64,000 bases of DNA from Vibrio qingdaonensis (GTDB taxonomy: Bacteria > Pseudomonadota > Gammaproteobacteria > Enterobacterales > Vibrionaceae). The stretch lies in contig NZ_JAKRRY010000029.1 of NCBI RefSeq assembly GCF_026191675.1, forward strand, positions 1 to 64,000, written 5' to 3'. How positions within the stretch are numbered: position 1 is the first letter of the stretch; every line of letters begins with the position of its first letter. A model generated the notes under the pieces. It ran no database searches and was not told the DNA's origin. It worked only from the letters and a program-made list of their open reading frames with translations. A program made the translations under genes and the position numbers. Positions 35,501 to 44,538 of the stretch are shown here, piece by piece.

Positions 35501-35511
35501 ATATCAGATCA

Positions 35512-35562
35512 TTGTTTTCTATCCGGAGATGAATATAATAACGCAACTGATAAACGTTCTCA
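35512..35562 (+). promoter_or_regulatory. fbpABC promoter with overlapping Fur-like box
   Basis: TTGTTT, a 16-base spacer and a perfect TATAAT (35534-35539) give a good sigma-70 promoter. TGATAAACGTTCTCA at 35548-35562 matches 11 of 14 defined positions of the Fur 7-1-7 dyad and covers the predicted start site. Iron-dependent repression is expected. Confidence 0.65.
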
Positions 35563-35585
35563 TTTTGAATTAAAGGAACTAAATA

Positions 35586-36596
35586 ATGAAAAAACTGCTA
35601 GCCCTATCAGCAATCGCCGCAGGATTTGCTGCCCCAGCAATGGCCGCTGAAGAAGTCAACGTTTACTCTTACCGTCAACCGTTTCTCGTTGAGCCTATGT
35701 TCAATGAGTTTACGAAAGAGACTGGTATTAAGGTTAATGTAAAGTTTGCTAAAAAAGGCTTAGCAGAGAAGCTTCAACAAGAAGGTGAATATAGTCCTGC
35801 CGATGTCGTATTAACAACTGACATTAGCCGCCTTGCTGAACTCACAGATAAAGACGTGGTTCAAGCCGTTGAAAGTGACGTTATCAATGCCAACGTTCCT
35901 GCTCAATATCGAGACAAAGAAAATGAATGGTTTGCTCTGACATTACGTACTCGTAATGTGTATTCATCAAAAGACCGTGTAGGCAAGCTTAGTGAAGATT
36001 TTAACTATGCTGATTTAGCGAACCCTGAATACAAAGGTAAAATTTGTACTCGTAGTGGTAAGCACCCTTACAACGTTTCTCTAGTATCTTCAATGATTGC
36101 TCATCATGGTGAAGCGGAAACGAAAGAGTGGTTGGAAGGCGTAAAAGCTAATCTAGCTCGCAAACCTCAAGGTAATGATCGTGCTCAAGTAAAAGCGATT
36201 AAAGAAGGGCTTTGTGATGTATCACTGGGTAATAGCTATTACCTAGGTAAAATGGTTAACGACAAAGAACAAAAAGCATGGGCAGACGCGGTTTACATTA
36301 ATTTCCCGAATCAAAAATCGGAAGGTACGCACGTAAACATCAGCGGTATGGCGATGGCGAAATACGCACCAAACCAAGATAATGCACTTAAGTTAATGGA
36401 ATTCTTAACGGGTGCAACAGCACAGCAGATGTACGCAGAAGTGAACTATGAATACCCGGTTAAAGAGGGTGTGAAGCGCTCGGAGTTAGTTGAATCGTGG
36501 GGCGACTATAAAGCAGACACGGTTTCACTTGATGACATCGCGGGTTATCACAATGCGGCAATCAAATTGTTAGATGAAGTTAAGTTCGACCTTTAA
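35586..36596 (+). CDS. fbpA: Ferric-iron periplasmic binding protein FbpA
   Basis: Periplasmic Fe(III)-binding protein of the FbpABC importer. The 336-residue precursor has a signal peptide (residues 1-21, ending AMAAEE). It has the family sequence VNVYSYRQPFLVEPMFNEF and the paired iron-binding tyrosines in GNSYYLGKM. It is the first gene of fbpABC, under a Fur-like box, and is followed by a hairpin that may limit transcription into the permease gene. V. cholerae carries the same three genes at this chromosomal position, next to the chitin operon. Confidence 0.93.
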   Translation: MKKLLALSAIAAGFAAPAMAAEEVNVYSYRQPFLVEPMFNEFTKETGIKVNVKFAKKGLAEKLQQEGEYSPADVVLTTDISRLAELTDKDVVQAVESDVINANVPAQYRDKENEWFALTLRTRNVYSSKDRVGKLSEDFNYADLANPEYKGKICTRSGKHPYNVSLVSSMIAHHGEAETKEWLEGVKANLARKPQGNDRAQVKAIKEGLCDVSLGNSYYLGKMVNDKEQKAWADAVYINFPNQKSEGTHVNISGMAMAKYAPNQDNALKLMEFLTGATAQQMYAEVNYEYPVKEGVKRSELVESWGDYKADTVSLDDIAGYHNAAIKLLDEVKFDL

Positions 36597-36604
36597 TCGG
36601 CAAA

Positions 36605-36623
36605 AAGGGGTATAATACCCCTT
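36605..36623 (+). repeat. Hairpin between fbpA and fbpB
   Basis: AAGGGGT pairs with ACCCCTT around ATAAT, with a short T-rich tail. It is a likely attenuator or 3'-end stabiliser that raises binding protein over permease. Confidence 0.55.
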
Positions 36624-36680
36624 ATTGAATTCCGGTTACTGAACGTCTCGACTTCGTGTCGCCTGATGTATGTTTAGGCA

Positions 36681-38306
36681 ATGAAAGAAAAAAATGCAGT
36701 TTGGAAAACCAGTAGTGGAGTGCTTACTCTGTTACTGGTTTTACCTATTTTAGCGATCTTCTATACAGCGCTTGGTGAAACAAGTGATATCTTCTCGCAC
36801 CTAATAAATACGGTGATGCCCACTTACACCATAAATACAGTGCTTCTTGTTGTTGGTGTACTGATACTTTCTCTTATCCTTGGTGTGCCCAGTGCGTGGT
36901 TTATGGCCATGTGTAAGTTGCCATCAGAAAAAGTATTGCAATGGGCGCTGGTGCTTCCTCTCGCGATGCCTGGCTACATTATTGGCTATATTTTTACCGA
37001 TTGGTTTGATTTTGCTGGCCCAATACAAATATGGCTAAGAAACGTATTTGAATGGGGAGTGGGCGACTATTGGTTCCCGGACATTAGAACCGTGGGTGGT
37101 GCTACGGTGGTATTGTCACTTGTCCTTTATCCGTATGTCTATCTTCTATGCCGTGCAGCATTTATGGAGCAAAATGTCTCGCTGTTGCAATCGGCTAGGT
37201 TACTAAAATGCACACCACTTGAAAGCTTTTGGCGAATTTCTCTGCCATTGGCCCGTCCTTCTATTGCGGTGGGTTTGTCGTTGGTGGCAATGGAAACCAT
37301 TGGAGACTTTGGTACCGTCAGTTATTTCGCTGTGAATACCCTCACGACTGCGGTTTATGATACTTGGTTAGGTTACTCTAGCTTAAGCGCTGCAGCCAAA
37401 ATATCCGCATTAATGATGATGGTGATCGTGTTACTGTTGGGGGCTGAGCGATACAGCCGTCGTCGTCAAAAACTGTTTCAAAACCAATACAATAGCCATG
37501 AAGATTTTCGCTATGAGCTTCAAGGTTGGAAAAAGTGGTTTGCCGTAATATGGTGTTGGGGGTTGGTGTCGATAGCCTTTATTTTCCCTCTTGGTCAACT
37601 GGTTATTTACGCATATAAGTACTTTGCTCAAAGCTGGACACCTGAATTTCAGCTCTATGCAATGAACAGCCTCAAGGTATCGATTATTGCTGCCGTGATT
37701 GCTGTCGCTATCGCGATAGTGGTGAATTTTTATCGTCGTTTAGCATCCAATACATCCAGCCAAGTTTTCATGAGAGCCAGCTCATTAGGCTACGCGGTTC
37801 CGGGAACGGTATTGGCGATTGGTGTCATGGTGCCTGTGCTATTTATGGATCATGCGATTAACGACTTTGCCGTCTGGATGGAATGGAAGCGTCCTGGGTT
37901 GCTGTTCTCTGGCTCTATGTTTGCGATTGTTTTTGCTATGGTGGTGCGCTTTTCAGCCGTCGCCATTGGTAGTATCGAAACCAGTTTAAGCAAGGTGTCG
38001 CCTTCACTAGATATGGCCTCACGTACGATGGGCTGCAAGCAAAACCAAATGTTGGCCCGCGTGCACTTTCCTTTGATTAAACGCGGGATTTTGATAGCAG
38101 GTCTTTTGGTGTTTATTGAGTCGATGAAAGAGCTCAATGCGGCGCTGTTATTGCGACCATTTAACTTCGAAACATTAGCGACTTACGTTTATAACTTTGC
38201 CTCTGATGAGCACTTAGAGTTGGCGGCTATGCCGGCGGTTTTATTGGTATTGGTTGGGCTTATCCCTCTCATCATTGTTAATCGATCTTTGGAGCAACCC
38301 CACTAA
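36681..38306 (+). CDS. fbpB: Ferric-iron ABC transporter permease FbpB
   Basis: Inner-membrane permease, 541 residues with about 12 membrane helices in two fused halves. Each half carries an EAA-type loop (MEQNVSLLQSARLLKCTPLESFWRISLPLARPS and SLDMASRTMGCKQNQMLARVHFPL). This two-domain form is usual for Fe(III) systems of the FbpB/SfuB type. The ribosome site is weak (AGG, 4 bases). The stop overlaps the fbpC start (TAATG). Confidence 0.92.
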   Translation: MKEKNAVWKTSSGVLTLLLVLPILAIFYTALGETSDIFSHLINTVMPTYTINTVLLVVGVLILSLILGVPSAWFMAMCKLPSEKVLQWALVLPLAMPGYIIGYIFTDWFDFAGPIQIWLRNVFEWGVGDYWFPDIRTVGGATVVLSLVLYPYVYLLCRAAFMEQNVSLLQSARLLKCTPLESFWRISLPLARPSIAVGLSLVAMETIGDFGTVSYFAVNTLTTAVYDTWLGYSSLSAAAKISALMMMVIVLLLGAERYSRRRQKLFQNQYNSHEDFRYELQGWKKWFAVIWCWGLVSIAFIFPLGQLVIYAYKYFAQSWTPEFQLYAMNSLKVSIIAAVIAVAIAIVVNFYRRLASNTSSQVFMRASSLGYAVPGTVLAIGVMVPVLFMDHAINDFAVWMEWKRPGLLFSGSMFAIVFAMVVRFSAVAIGSIETSLSKVSPSLDMASRTMGCKQNQMLARVHFPLIKRGILIAGLLVFIESMKELNAALLLRPFNFETLATYVYNFASDEHLELAAMPAVLLVLVGLIPLIIVNRSLEQPH

Positions 38307-39337
38307 TGACGACCGCGTTATCGATTGAAAACCTCTCTTGCCAATATGACTCTCAAATGGTGTTGGAAGCGTTGTCGCTGCAAGTGAATCACGGTGAGAT
38401 TGTTTGTTTGCTTGGTGCGAGTGGCTGTGGCAAAACCACACTACTAAAAGCGATTGCTGGTTTGCTGCCTTTGTCCGGTGGGTTAATGACGTTAAATGAA
38501 AAAGTCATTGATGATGGTAAAACATGGTTACCGCCAGAGCAGCGTAATATCGGTATGATTTTCCAAGACTATGCGTTATTTCCGCATTTGACGGTGGCAG
38601 AAAATGTTGCGTTTGGACTCAAGGGGCAACCTAAAGAGCAACAAGATTCTATTGTGGATGAAGCGCTTCGTCTGGTTCATCTTGAGGCGTTTAAAGCCCG
38701 TTACCCACATCAACTTTCTGGTGGTCAGCAGCAGCGCGTGGCGATAGCAAGAAGCCTAGCTTATAAGCCAGATCTGCTTCTTCTCGATGAACCATTCTCA
38801 AATATTGATACGCAAGTTCGTCATGAGTTGATTCGTGAGATCCGTAAGATATTTAAGAAGCAAGGCATCACGGCTATCTTCGTGACTCACAGTCGTGAAG
38901 AGGCTTTTGCTTTTGCCGATAAAATGGCGGTGATGAATGAGGGCGTGATTGAGCAATATGGCAGTGCGTCAGAATTGTACTTCTGTCCATCCAGTAAATT
39001 TGTCGCCGATTTCTTAGGGGGCGGCAGTTACCTTGAAGCGACGCATATCGCAAGCTCGACGTTTGATACTGTAATAGGGCAGATTGCTGCGACATCGTGT
39101 ACTTTTATTGCGGAAGGTGCAAAGTGTCAGTTGTTGGTTCGACCACAACAGATTCAATTATCCTCTTCTGAGCAAAGTAGCATTCATGTTGTAGAGCAAC
39201 AATTCATGGGTGACCACTGCCGTTATGTGGTGGATATAAAAGGCACGCGAGTGCTTGCGACGTCAATGGAGGCATTGAATGTCGGCCAAAGCGTGGCAGT
39301 AAGTGTTGAATCTCAAGGGATCGTGGCTTTTAGTTAG
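38306..39337 (+). CDS. fbpC: Ferric-iron ABC transporter ATP-binding subunit FbpC
   Basis: ATPase of the Fe(III) importer, 343 residues. Walker A is GASGCGKT at 37-44, the signature LSGGQQQRVAIARSL, Walker B LLLLDEPFSNID, and the H-loop FVTHS. A C-terminal TOBE-like domain follows from about residue 260. Translation is coupled to fbpB. The transcript appears to end at a hairpin inside the convergent RHH gene. Confidence 0.93.
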   Translation: MTTALSIENLSCQYDSQMVLEALSLQVNHGEIVCLLGASGCGKTTLLKAIAGLLPLSGGLMTLNEKVIDDGKTWLPPEQRNIGMIFQDYALFPHLTVAENVAFGLKGQPKEQQDSIVDEALRLVHLEAFKARYPHQLSGGQQQRVAIARSLAYKPDLLLLDEPFSNIDTQVRHELIREIRKIFKKQGITAIFVTHSREEAFAFADKMAVMNEGVIEQYGSASELYFCPSSKFVADFLGGGSYLEATHIASSTFDTVIGQIAATSCTFIAEGAKCQLLVRPQQIQLSSSEQSSIHVVEQQFMGDHCRYVVDIKGTRVLATSMEALNVGQSVAVSVESQGIVAFS

Positions 39338-39403
39338 CGACATTAACCAAATGGTGACTTGGAGTTTTTATGGCCATTAGCAATGATAAGCCCCGGCTTG
39401 ACT

Positions 39404-39679
39404 CTAAAGTACAATACGCTTGCCATTATTGAGATAAGTGGTACATGCGACGCGAAGTAAAGAGGTGAAATTGCCTATTTCACCTCTTTTTGTGATGACC
39501 TCTTTATAAATACGCGTGAGAAACTCTGCCACGGAGAGGTCTGCGTCAGAAGCAATATCCTCAATTACTTTCCAAAATACGGCTTCTAGCCTGATACTAG
39601 TGACCACGCCATCCAAGCGCACAGAGCGTGACTTTAGCTCAAATAATGCGAGCTCTGTCCCTGAGTATAGTTCACACAT
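39404..39679 (-). CDS. Ribbon-helix-helix domain protein (RHH_4 type)
   Basis: A 91-residue protein resembling the small RHH_4 family: RSVRLDGVVTSIRLEAVFWKVIEDIA at residues 18-43 and a conserved tail GEIGNFTSLLRVACTTYL. The fold usually binds DNA as a dimer, but no function is established for this family. It is convergent with fbpC. A terminator hairpin for fbpABC lies within its coding sequence, so the two transcripts must overlap. The start at MCELYSGTE matches the family pattern. Confidence 0.75.
   Translation of the reverse strand: MCELYSGTELALFELKSRSVRLDGVVTSIRLEAVFWKVIEDIASDADLSVAEFLTRIYKEVITKRGEIGNFTSLLRVACTTYLNNGKRIVL
39459..39491 (+). terminator. fbpABC terminator embedded in the opposing RHH gene
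   Basis: AAAGAGGTGAAAT and ATTTCACCTCTTT form a 13-bp perfect stem with a TGCCT loop and a T tail on the plus strand. It lies inside the coding part of the minus-strand gene at 39404-39679, over its conserved EIGNF region. Confidence 0.7.
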
Positions 39680-39767
39680 AGCCTGACCAATTTGTTGAGG
39701 TTCTACCTGCTAGCATAGTCGACTTACCGCTTATGTCTGTTAGGCTTTGGTCGTAATCGTTATATGA

Positions 39768-40331
39768 TTAGCTTGGTAACAAAGTATTAAATTGTGCAAG
39801 CCAACGAGGGTGAGCTGGCCATGCGGGGGCTGTTACAAAGATGCCATCGGTATACGCTTCAGTGACATCAATATCGATATATTTCGCACCCGCTAGTGTT
39901 ACTTCTGGGGCGCAAGCAGGGTAGGCTGATATCTTGGCACCTTCGATAATGTTGGCAGCCGCGAGGAGTTGTGCTCCGTGGCAAATGGCGGCAATGGGCT
40001 TCTTGGACTGAGCAAAGGCTTGCACCAATGCGATGACGCGAGGGTTAAGGCGCAGGTATTCTGGAGCTCGGCCACCAGGGATAAGCAACGCATCAAAGTT
40101 ATCGTCATGGATGTCGTTAAAAGTTGCATTCAGTGTAAATAAATGACCAGGCTTTTCAGTGTAAGTTTGATCGCCTTCAAAGTCGTGAATCGCGGTCTTT
40201 ATTGTGTTTCCTATTTCTTTGTCAGGGCACGTGACGAGTACCTCATGTCCGACCATTTCTAATGCTTGAAATGGCACCATCAACTCATAATCTTCAACGA
40301 AGTCGCCAGCAATAATTAATACTTTAGCCAT
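39768..40331 (-). CDS. DJ-1/PfpI family protein
   Basis: A 187-residue member of the DJ-1/PfpI superfamily, with the nucleophile elbow AICHGAQLL (Cys117, His118) and a conserved Glu near residue 16 (FVEDYEL). Members act as glyoxalases, deglycase-like enzymes, or chaperones; which applies here cannot be told from the sequence. It lies alone between the RHH gene and the end of the chitin operon, in the same direction as both. Confidence 0.85.
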   Translation of the reverse strand: MAKVLIIAGDFVEDYELMVPFQALEMVGHEVLVTCPDKEIGNTIKTAIHDFEGDQTYTEKPGHLFTLNATFNDIHDDNFDALLIPGGRAPEYLRLNPRVIALVQAFAQSKKPIAAICHGAQLLAAANIIEGAKISAYPACAPEVTLAGAKYIDIDVTEAYTDGIFVTAPAWPAHPRWLAQFNTLLPS

Positions 40332-40463
40332 CTTTCAGTTCCTTTTTTGACGTTACCATTTTGCAAATAGTAAGATGCGAGAGGCTAGATGTTAACAATA
40401 TTGTTACAATGCTAGGTAGTATTGGACTACTACATGAAAAGTTAATCACCCATTCGCGCACAC

Positions 40464-40575
40464 AAAAAAAGCCCGATGAATATTCATCGGGCAAAGATGT
40501 TCTCCACCTATAGGGAGTTCCTTGCTAGCCCATTATTTGGTAAGGCAGGTCCTTATAACAGGAAGCAAGGAGAAA
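40464..40575 (-). ncRNA. Structured 3' UTR of the chitin operon, possible 3'-derived sRNA
   Basis: On the minus strand, just after the phosphohexomutase stop, the RNA can form a closing stem (40520-40527 with 40564-40571, TCCTTGCT/AGCAAGGA) with an inner AAGG/CCTT hairpin. It ends in an 11-bp palindromic terminator (40471-40492, GCCCGATGAAT half) with seven T residues. This certainly ends the operon. Release as a stable sRNA of about 110 bases is inference from the amount of structure. Confidence 0.55.
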
Positions 40576-40586
40576 GGTAACAGAGA

Positions 40587-41999
40587 CTACAACGACAAAA
40601 AGCCTTTCATCTGTTGAAGAACATATTCTGCTTGTTCTTTATCTTCCATCTCACAAAAAATACGTAACAACGGTTCTGTTCCTGAGAAGCGAGCAATGAC
40701 CCACCCCCCATTTTTAAAGTAGACCTTAGCGCCATCGGCGTAGCTCACTTTATCAATATCGTAATCAAATTCAGGCAGTTGCTTTTCGATATAGAGTTTG
40801 TGGTATAGGCTATCCTTTTGTGAGGCTTTGAACGTACAGTCACCCTCGGCGGTATAGGCGTAGCCATATTGACTGTAGATTTCATTTAATAACTCAGAGA
40901 GCTTTTTGCCGGTGACACTCAGCATTTCTACCAGTAAGCTTGAGGCGAACACGCCATCTTTACCTTTAATGTGGCCTCTAATGGTTAAACCGCCCGAGCT
41001 TTCCCCACCAATAAGTGAGTCGTCAGCTTCCATTTGGGCACTAATGTGCTTAAAGCCTACCGGAACCTCAAAGGCCTTTTGTCCATAATGCGCGGCGATC
41101 TTGTCGAGTAGATGAGTGGTTGCAATATTTCGAACTACCGAGCCAGTCCAACCTTTATACTCAAGTAAGTAGTAGTACAACAGCATCAAGACTTCGTTGG
41201 GATGAATGAAGTTACCTTTTTCATCAATGATGCCCAGTCGGTCGGCGTCACCATCGGTACCAATACCGATATCATAGCCTTCAGCCGCAACAAGGTGCTT
41301 TAAACGATAAAGCGTAGCGGCATTCGGGGATGGCATTAAACCACCGAAGTCTGGATTTTTACCATCGTTGATAACATCAACATCGCATCGACCATTGATT
41401 AGTACGGTCTGCAGAGCGTTCTTAGCCACACCGAACATAGGATCAATGAGCACTCGTAAGTTGGCTTGCTTGATCGCATCAATATCAATCAGATCGATAA
41501 TTGAATCGACAAACTGATTCATTGGGTTGATCTCAATGATCTTGTTTTGTTGAACCGCGGTTTCAAAGTCGAGACGTTGGATCTGTTCCGCGCTTAACGT
41601 AGCGATCTGAGATTCGATCTTTTCTGTGATGATCTCATCAGCATCCCGCCCCCCTTCGATAAACACTTTCACGCCATTGTAATCGGCGGGGTTGTGAGAG
41701 GCGGTGATGCAAGCAGAATAGGCGCAGCCCATGTGCTTAGCCTGATACATGACGATAGGCGTTGGTACAAATTTATTGATGAAGCTAACCGGGATATCAT
41801 TTCCTGCGAGTACTTCGGCAAACCATTGACCGGCTTTATCCGATAAAAAGCGTCGGTCGTAGCCGATGACAAACCCCTTATCGGCCACGCCTTCGTGGTT
41901 AATAATATTGGCTAAGGCCTGAGCCACAATCCTAACGTTATCTCGGGTAAACTCTTCGCCAATAAACGCACGCCAGCCACCCGTACCAAATTTAATCAT
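40587..41999 (-). CDS. Phosphoglucomutase/phosphomannomutase family protein
   Basis: Alpha-D-phosphohexomutase, 470 residues. The phosphoserine loop is CITASHNPADYNGVK with Ser101; the metal loop is GTDGDADRLG; the sugar loop GGESSGG; and the C-terminal phosphate loop RFSGTEP. As the last gene of the chitin-disaccharide operon it probably isomerises the GlcNAc-1-phosphate released by chitobiose phosphorylase to GlcNAc-6-phosphate, as proposed for the V. cholerae counterpart. A UUCG-loop hairpin and AGGAGAG ribosome site precede it. Confidence 0.9.
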   Translation of the reverse strand: MIKFGTGGWRAFIGEEFTRDNVRIVAQALANIINHEGVADKGFVIGYDRRFLSDKAGQWFAEVLAGNDIPVSFINKFVPTPIVMYQAKHMGCAYSACITASHNPADYNGVKVFIEGGRDADEIITEKIESQIATLSAEQIQRLDFETAVQQNKIIEINPMNQFVDSIIDLIDIDAIKQANLRVLIDPMFGVAKNALQTVLINGRCDVDVINDGKNPDFGGLMPSPNAATLYRLKHLVAAEGYDIGIGTDGDADRLGIIDEKGNFIHPNEVLMLLYYYLLEYKGWTGSVVRNIATTHLLDKIAAHYGQKAFEVPVGFKHISAQMEADDSLIGGESSGGLTIRGHIKGKDGVFASSLLVEMLSVTGKKLSELLNEIYSQYGYAYTAEGDCTFKASQKDSLYHKLYIEKQLPEFDYDIDKVSYADGAKVYFKNGGWVIARFSGTEPLLRIFCEMEDKEQAEYVLQQMKGFLSL

Positions 42000-42011
42000 A
42001 TTTCTCTCCTA

Positions 42012-42031
42012 ACGAGCTCCGAAGAGCTCGT
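42012..42031 (-). repeat. UUCG-tetraloop hairpin between chbP and the mutase gene
   Basis: Minus-strand ACGAGCTC-TTCG-GAGCTCGT forms an 8-bp perfect stem closed by C(UUCG)G, an exceptionally stable loop. There is no T run, so mRNA processing or stability is more likely than termination. Confidence 0.75.
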
Positions 42032-42056
42032 ATTGATAGTTGCTATTGGGTGGGAA

Positions 42057-44462
42057 TTAGCCCAGTACCACGTGGATATGGTTGATAGAGCCTGCTTGTT
42101 GTGGTGCGATGGCTCCCGTTATCTCTGTGCCATTTAGTGTCATGGATTTCACGCCTTTACTCACACTATCTGGGTTCTCTACGGTGATGTGATAAGTGGC
42201 GTCACGCCATTCTCTTGTCACTTTAAAACTCGGCCAGTCCGTTGGAATACAAGGGTCGACAATGAGCCCCTCAAAGCTAAGGCGAACCCCTAAGATGTAA
42301 TTCGTTGCGGCGTAGTAGGCCCAGCCAGAAGTCCCCGTTAGCCAAGGATGGTTGGCACGGCCGTGATCTTGATGATCGCGGCCCATAACAAACTGTACGT
42401 ACGAGTACGGTTCAGTGATACGGGTTTCGATATTGTTGTTTTGATTGTATGGGTTAAGTGAGTCGTAGAATTTCATCGCTTGATCACCACGGCCTAGTTT
42501 CGCTTCGGCTACCCAAGCCCAGGGATTCGGGTGAGAAAAGATAGCGCCATTTTCTTTCACGCCTTGATAAACACGCGTCACGAAACCGATATCATCATTA
42601 GGTGTAGCAAAAGATGGGGCGTTGAGGTGCAGTCCGTAATCGGAATATAGGTATTCGTCAACGGCATCCATTGCCTTTTGACCGCGCTCTTCGCTAACGG
42701 CGCCAGAGACGACGGCCCAAGTATTTGACTCAAGGTGAACTTTCCCTTCGGTTTGTTCATTGGTACCGACTTTGTCACCATTTTTGGTGATACCGCGGAT
42801 ATACCAGCCACCGTCGTCATCCCAAAGGTGAGTTTCACAGGCATCTTGAACTTTCTTAGCCATGGCTTCGTAGCAAGCAACATCGTTAGGCTTATCAAGG
42901 TAATTGGCAAGGTCGACAAACTCTTGTAATGCCCAGTAGTGCAAGAAAGCCACCATAGAAGACTCTCCGCCACCGAGGTTTAAACAGTCGTTCCAGTCCG
43001 CACGTAGTCCTTTAGCAATGCCTGTTGCGCCAACATGCTCATCTGTGAAATCTAACGCCGCTTTCATATGTTCGTAGACGGTCGCATCGCCACCGTCAGC
43101 ATAAGGGATGACTTCATTAAAGAACTCGGTTTCACCGGTTTCCATGACATAGCGGCAAATGGTGGGGATCAACCATAGATGATCATCAGAGCAAGTGTCG
43201 GCAATACCATGGATCTTATCTTCGTCACTCGGAGTTGGAACCACCGTTGGAGATTTTGATGGCTCAACATCGGCTTTCTCAGGATCAAACCAATCGGGAT
43301 CAAACAGGTGCAAACCATAACCCGCTTTAACTTGCCCTCGAAGTAAATCGACAATACGCTTTTTCGTCATTTCTGGGTTCGAGTGTGGCACAGCCATCGC
43401 ATCTTGAGCCGTGTCTCGGTAACCCAGCCCTGTGCGTCCACCGACTTCAATAAAGGAAGCAAATCGTGACCAAACCACGCAGGTTTCGGCTTGGTATAAC
43501 GTCCACGCATTGAGCATGGTATCAAGCCCTTCATTAGGAGACGTGACTTGGAATTTTGCGCAGCGTTCATCCCAGTGAGTCTTAATTGCGGCAAAGGCTT
43601 GGTCAACTTCATTTAGATCTTGGTACTTTTTACGCAACCGAGCACCATTCCCTTTGCCAATACCAAGCACGTAGGCAAAGCGAACCTCTTCACCAGGCTG
43701 AATTGTGAACTGTTTATGCAGTGAACCACAATGGTTGTAGCAGGTTTGAACATGGTTTGAACACTGCCCACGCTCAACGGCGATTGGGTTTGATTCATCG
43801 CGGTAAAGCCCTAAGAAGCTGTCTCGCTGACCGTCGTAGCTATCCGGTTCAAAGGTTGAAGCAAGATAGTAGAACCCTTCTTTTTCATTGGTGTTATAGA
43901 AAAGGTCGTACTCGATCACGCCATCTTGATACTCAGTGCCAGCTGAATAGAGCGACATTTGATGATTCTGGTTGTCTGAGGCAATGTGGCTAAAAGAAAA
44001 CTCTACAAAAGAAAAGGTACTGATTGTGCGTGGCTTATTACTGGTATTACGCAGTACCACATCCCATACTTCGGCGTCTTCACCTTTAGGGATGAAAAGC
44101 GTTTTTGTCGCTTCAATCCCGTTGTAGTCACATTTAAATTTTGAGTAAGACAGCCCATGACGCACTTCGTACTGAGCTTCTTCTAAGCTCTTCGCAACGG
44201 GCTGCCAAGAGATAGACCAATAGTCACCCGTTTCATCATCTCTTAAATAAACGTAGTGTCCCGGTCTATCAAACGTCGCATTGGGACGAAATTTAGTGAC
44301 GCGATTATATTCAGGAGAATTGTAAAATGAGTACCCCCCTGCATTGTGTGATATCACCGTACAGAACTTTTCGGTACCAAGATAATTGGTCCAAGGTGCT
44401 GGAACGTCGGGACGAGTGATAACATATTCACGGTTGTCGTTATCGAAGTAGCCGTATTGCAT
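42057..44462 (-). CDS. chbP: N,N'-diacetylchitobiose phosphorylase (GH94)
   Basis: Splits chitobiose with phosphate into GlcNAc-1-phosphate and GlcNAc in the cytoplasm, saving ATP. The 801-residue length equals the characterised V. proteolyticus enzyme, and Asp492 in RADWNDCLN falls on its catalytic residue number. The N-terminal beta-sandwich domain covers about 1-270 and the (alpha/alpha)6 barrel about 300-730. It lies in the chitin operon between hexosaminidase and mutase genes, so the pathway reads straight through. AAGGA precedes the ATG. Confidence 0.96.
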   Translation of the reverse strand: MQYGYFDNDNREYVITRPDVPAPWTNYLGTEKFCTVISHNAGGYSFYNSPEYNRVTKFRPNATFDRPGHYVYLRDDETGDYWSISWQPVAKSLEEAQYEVRHGLSYSKFKCDYNGIEATKTLFIPKGEDAEVWDVVLRNTSNKPRTISTFSFVEFSFSHIASDNQNHQMSLYSAGTEYQDGVIEYDLFYNTNEKEGFYYLASTFEPDSYDGQRDSFLGLYRDESNPIAVERGQCSNHVQTCYNHCGSLHKQFTIQPGEEVRFAYVLGIGKGNGARLRKKYQDLNEVDQAFAAIKTHWDERCAKFQVTSPNEGLDTMLNAWTLYQAETCVVWSRFASFIEVGGRTGLGYRDTAQDAMAVPHSNPEMTKKRIVDLLRGQVKAGYGLHLFDPDWFDPEKADVEPSKSPTVVPTPSDEDKIHGIADTCSDDHLWLIPTICRYVMETGETEFFNEVIPYADGGDATVYEHMKAALDFTDEHVGATGIAKGLRADWNDCLNLGGGESSMVAFLHYWALQEFVDLANYLDKPNDVACYEAMAKKVQDACETHLWDDDGGWYIRGITKNGDKVGTNEQTEGKVHLESNTWAVVSGAVSEERGQKAMDAVDEYLYSDYGLHLNAPSFATPNDDIGFVTRVYQGVKENGAIFSHPNPWAWVAEAKLGRGDQAMKFYDSLNPYNQNNNIETRITEPYSYVQFVMGRDHQDHGRANHPWLTGTSGWAYYAATNYILGVRLSFEGLIVDPCIPTDWPSFKVTREWRDATYHITVENPDSVSKGVKSMTLNGTEITGAIAPQQAGSINHIHVVLG

Positions 44463-44538
44463 GAGTATTTCCTTATAAAAACTTCTAATTATTCAGTGAT
44501 AGGTATGCGATGCATGATCTGTCTCTACAGAGAGTGGG

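Noticed and set aside
35465-35650. Small frame overlapping the amtB terminator and fbpA start
   Set aside because: It reads through a terminator and the fbpA signal peptide in another frame; not coding.
42578-42973. Alternate frame inside chbP
   Set aside because: It lies wholly within the GH94 gene in another frame of the same strand; no recognisable domain.
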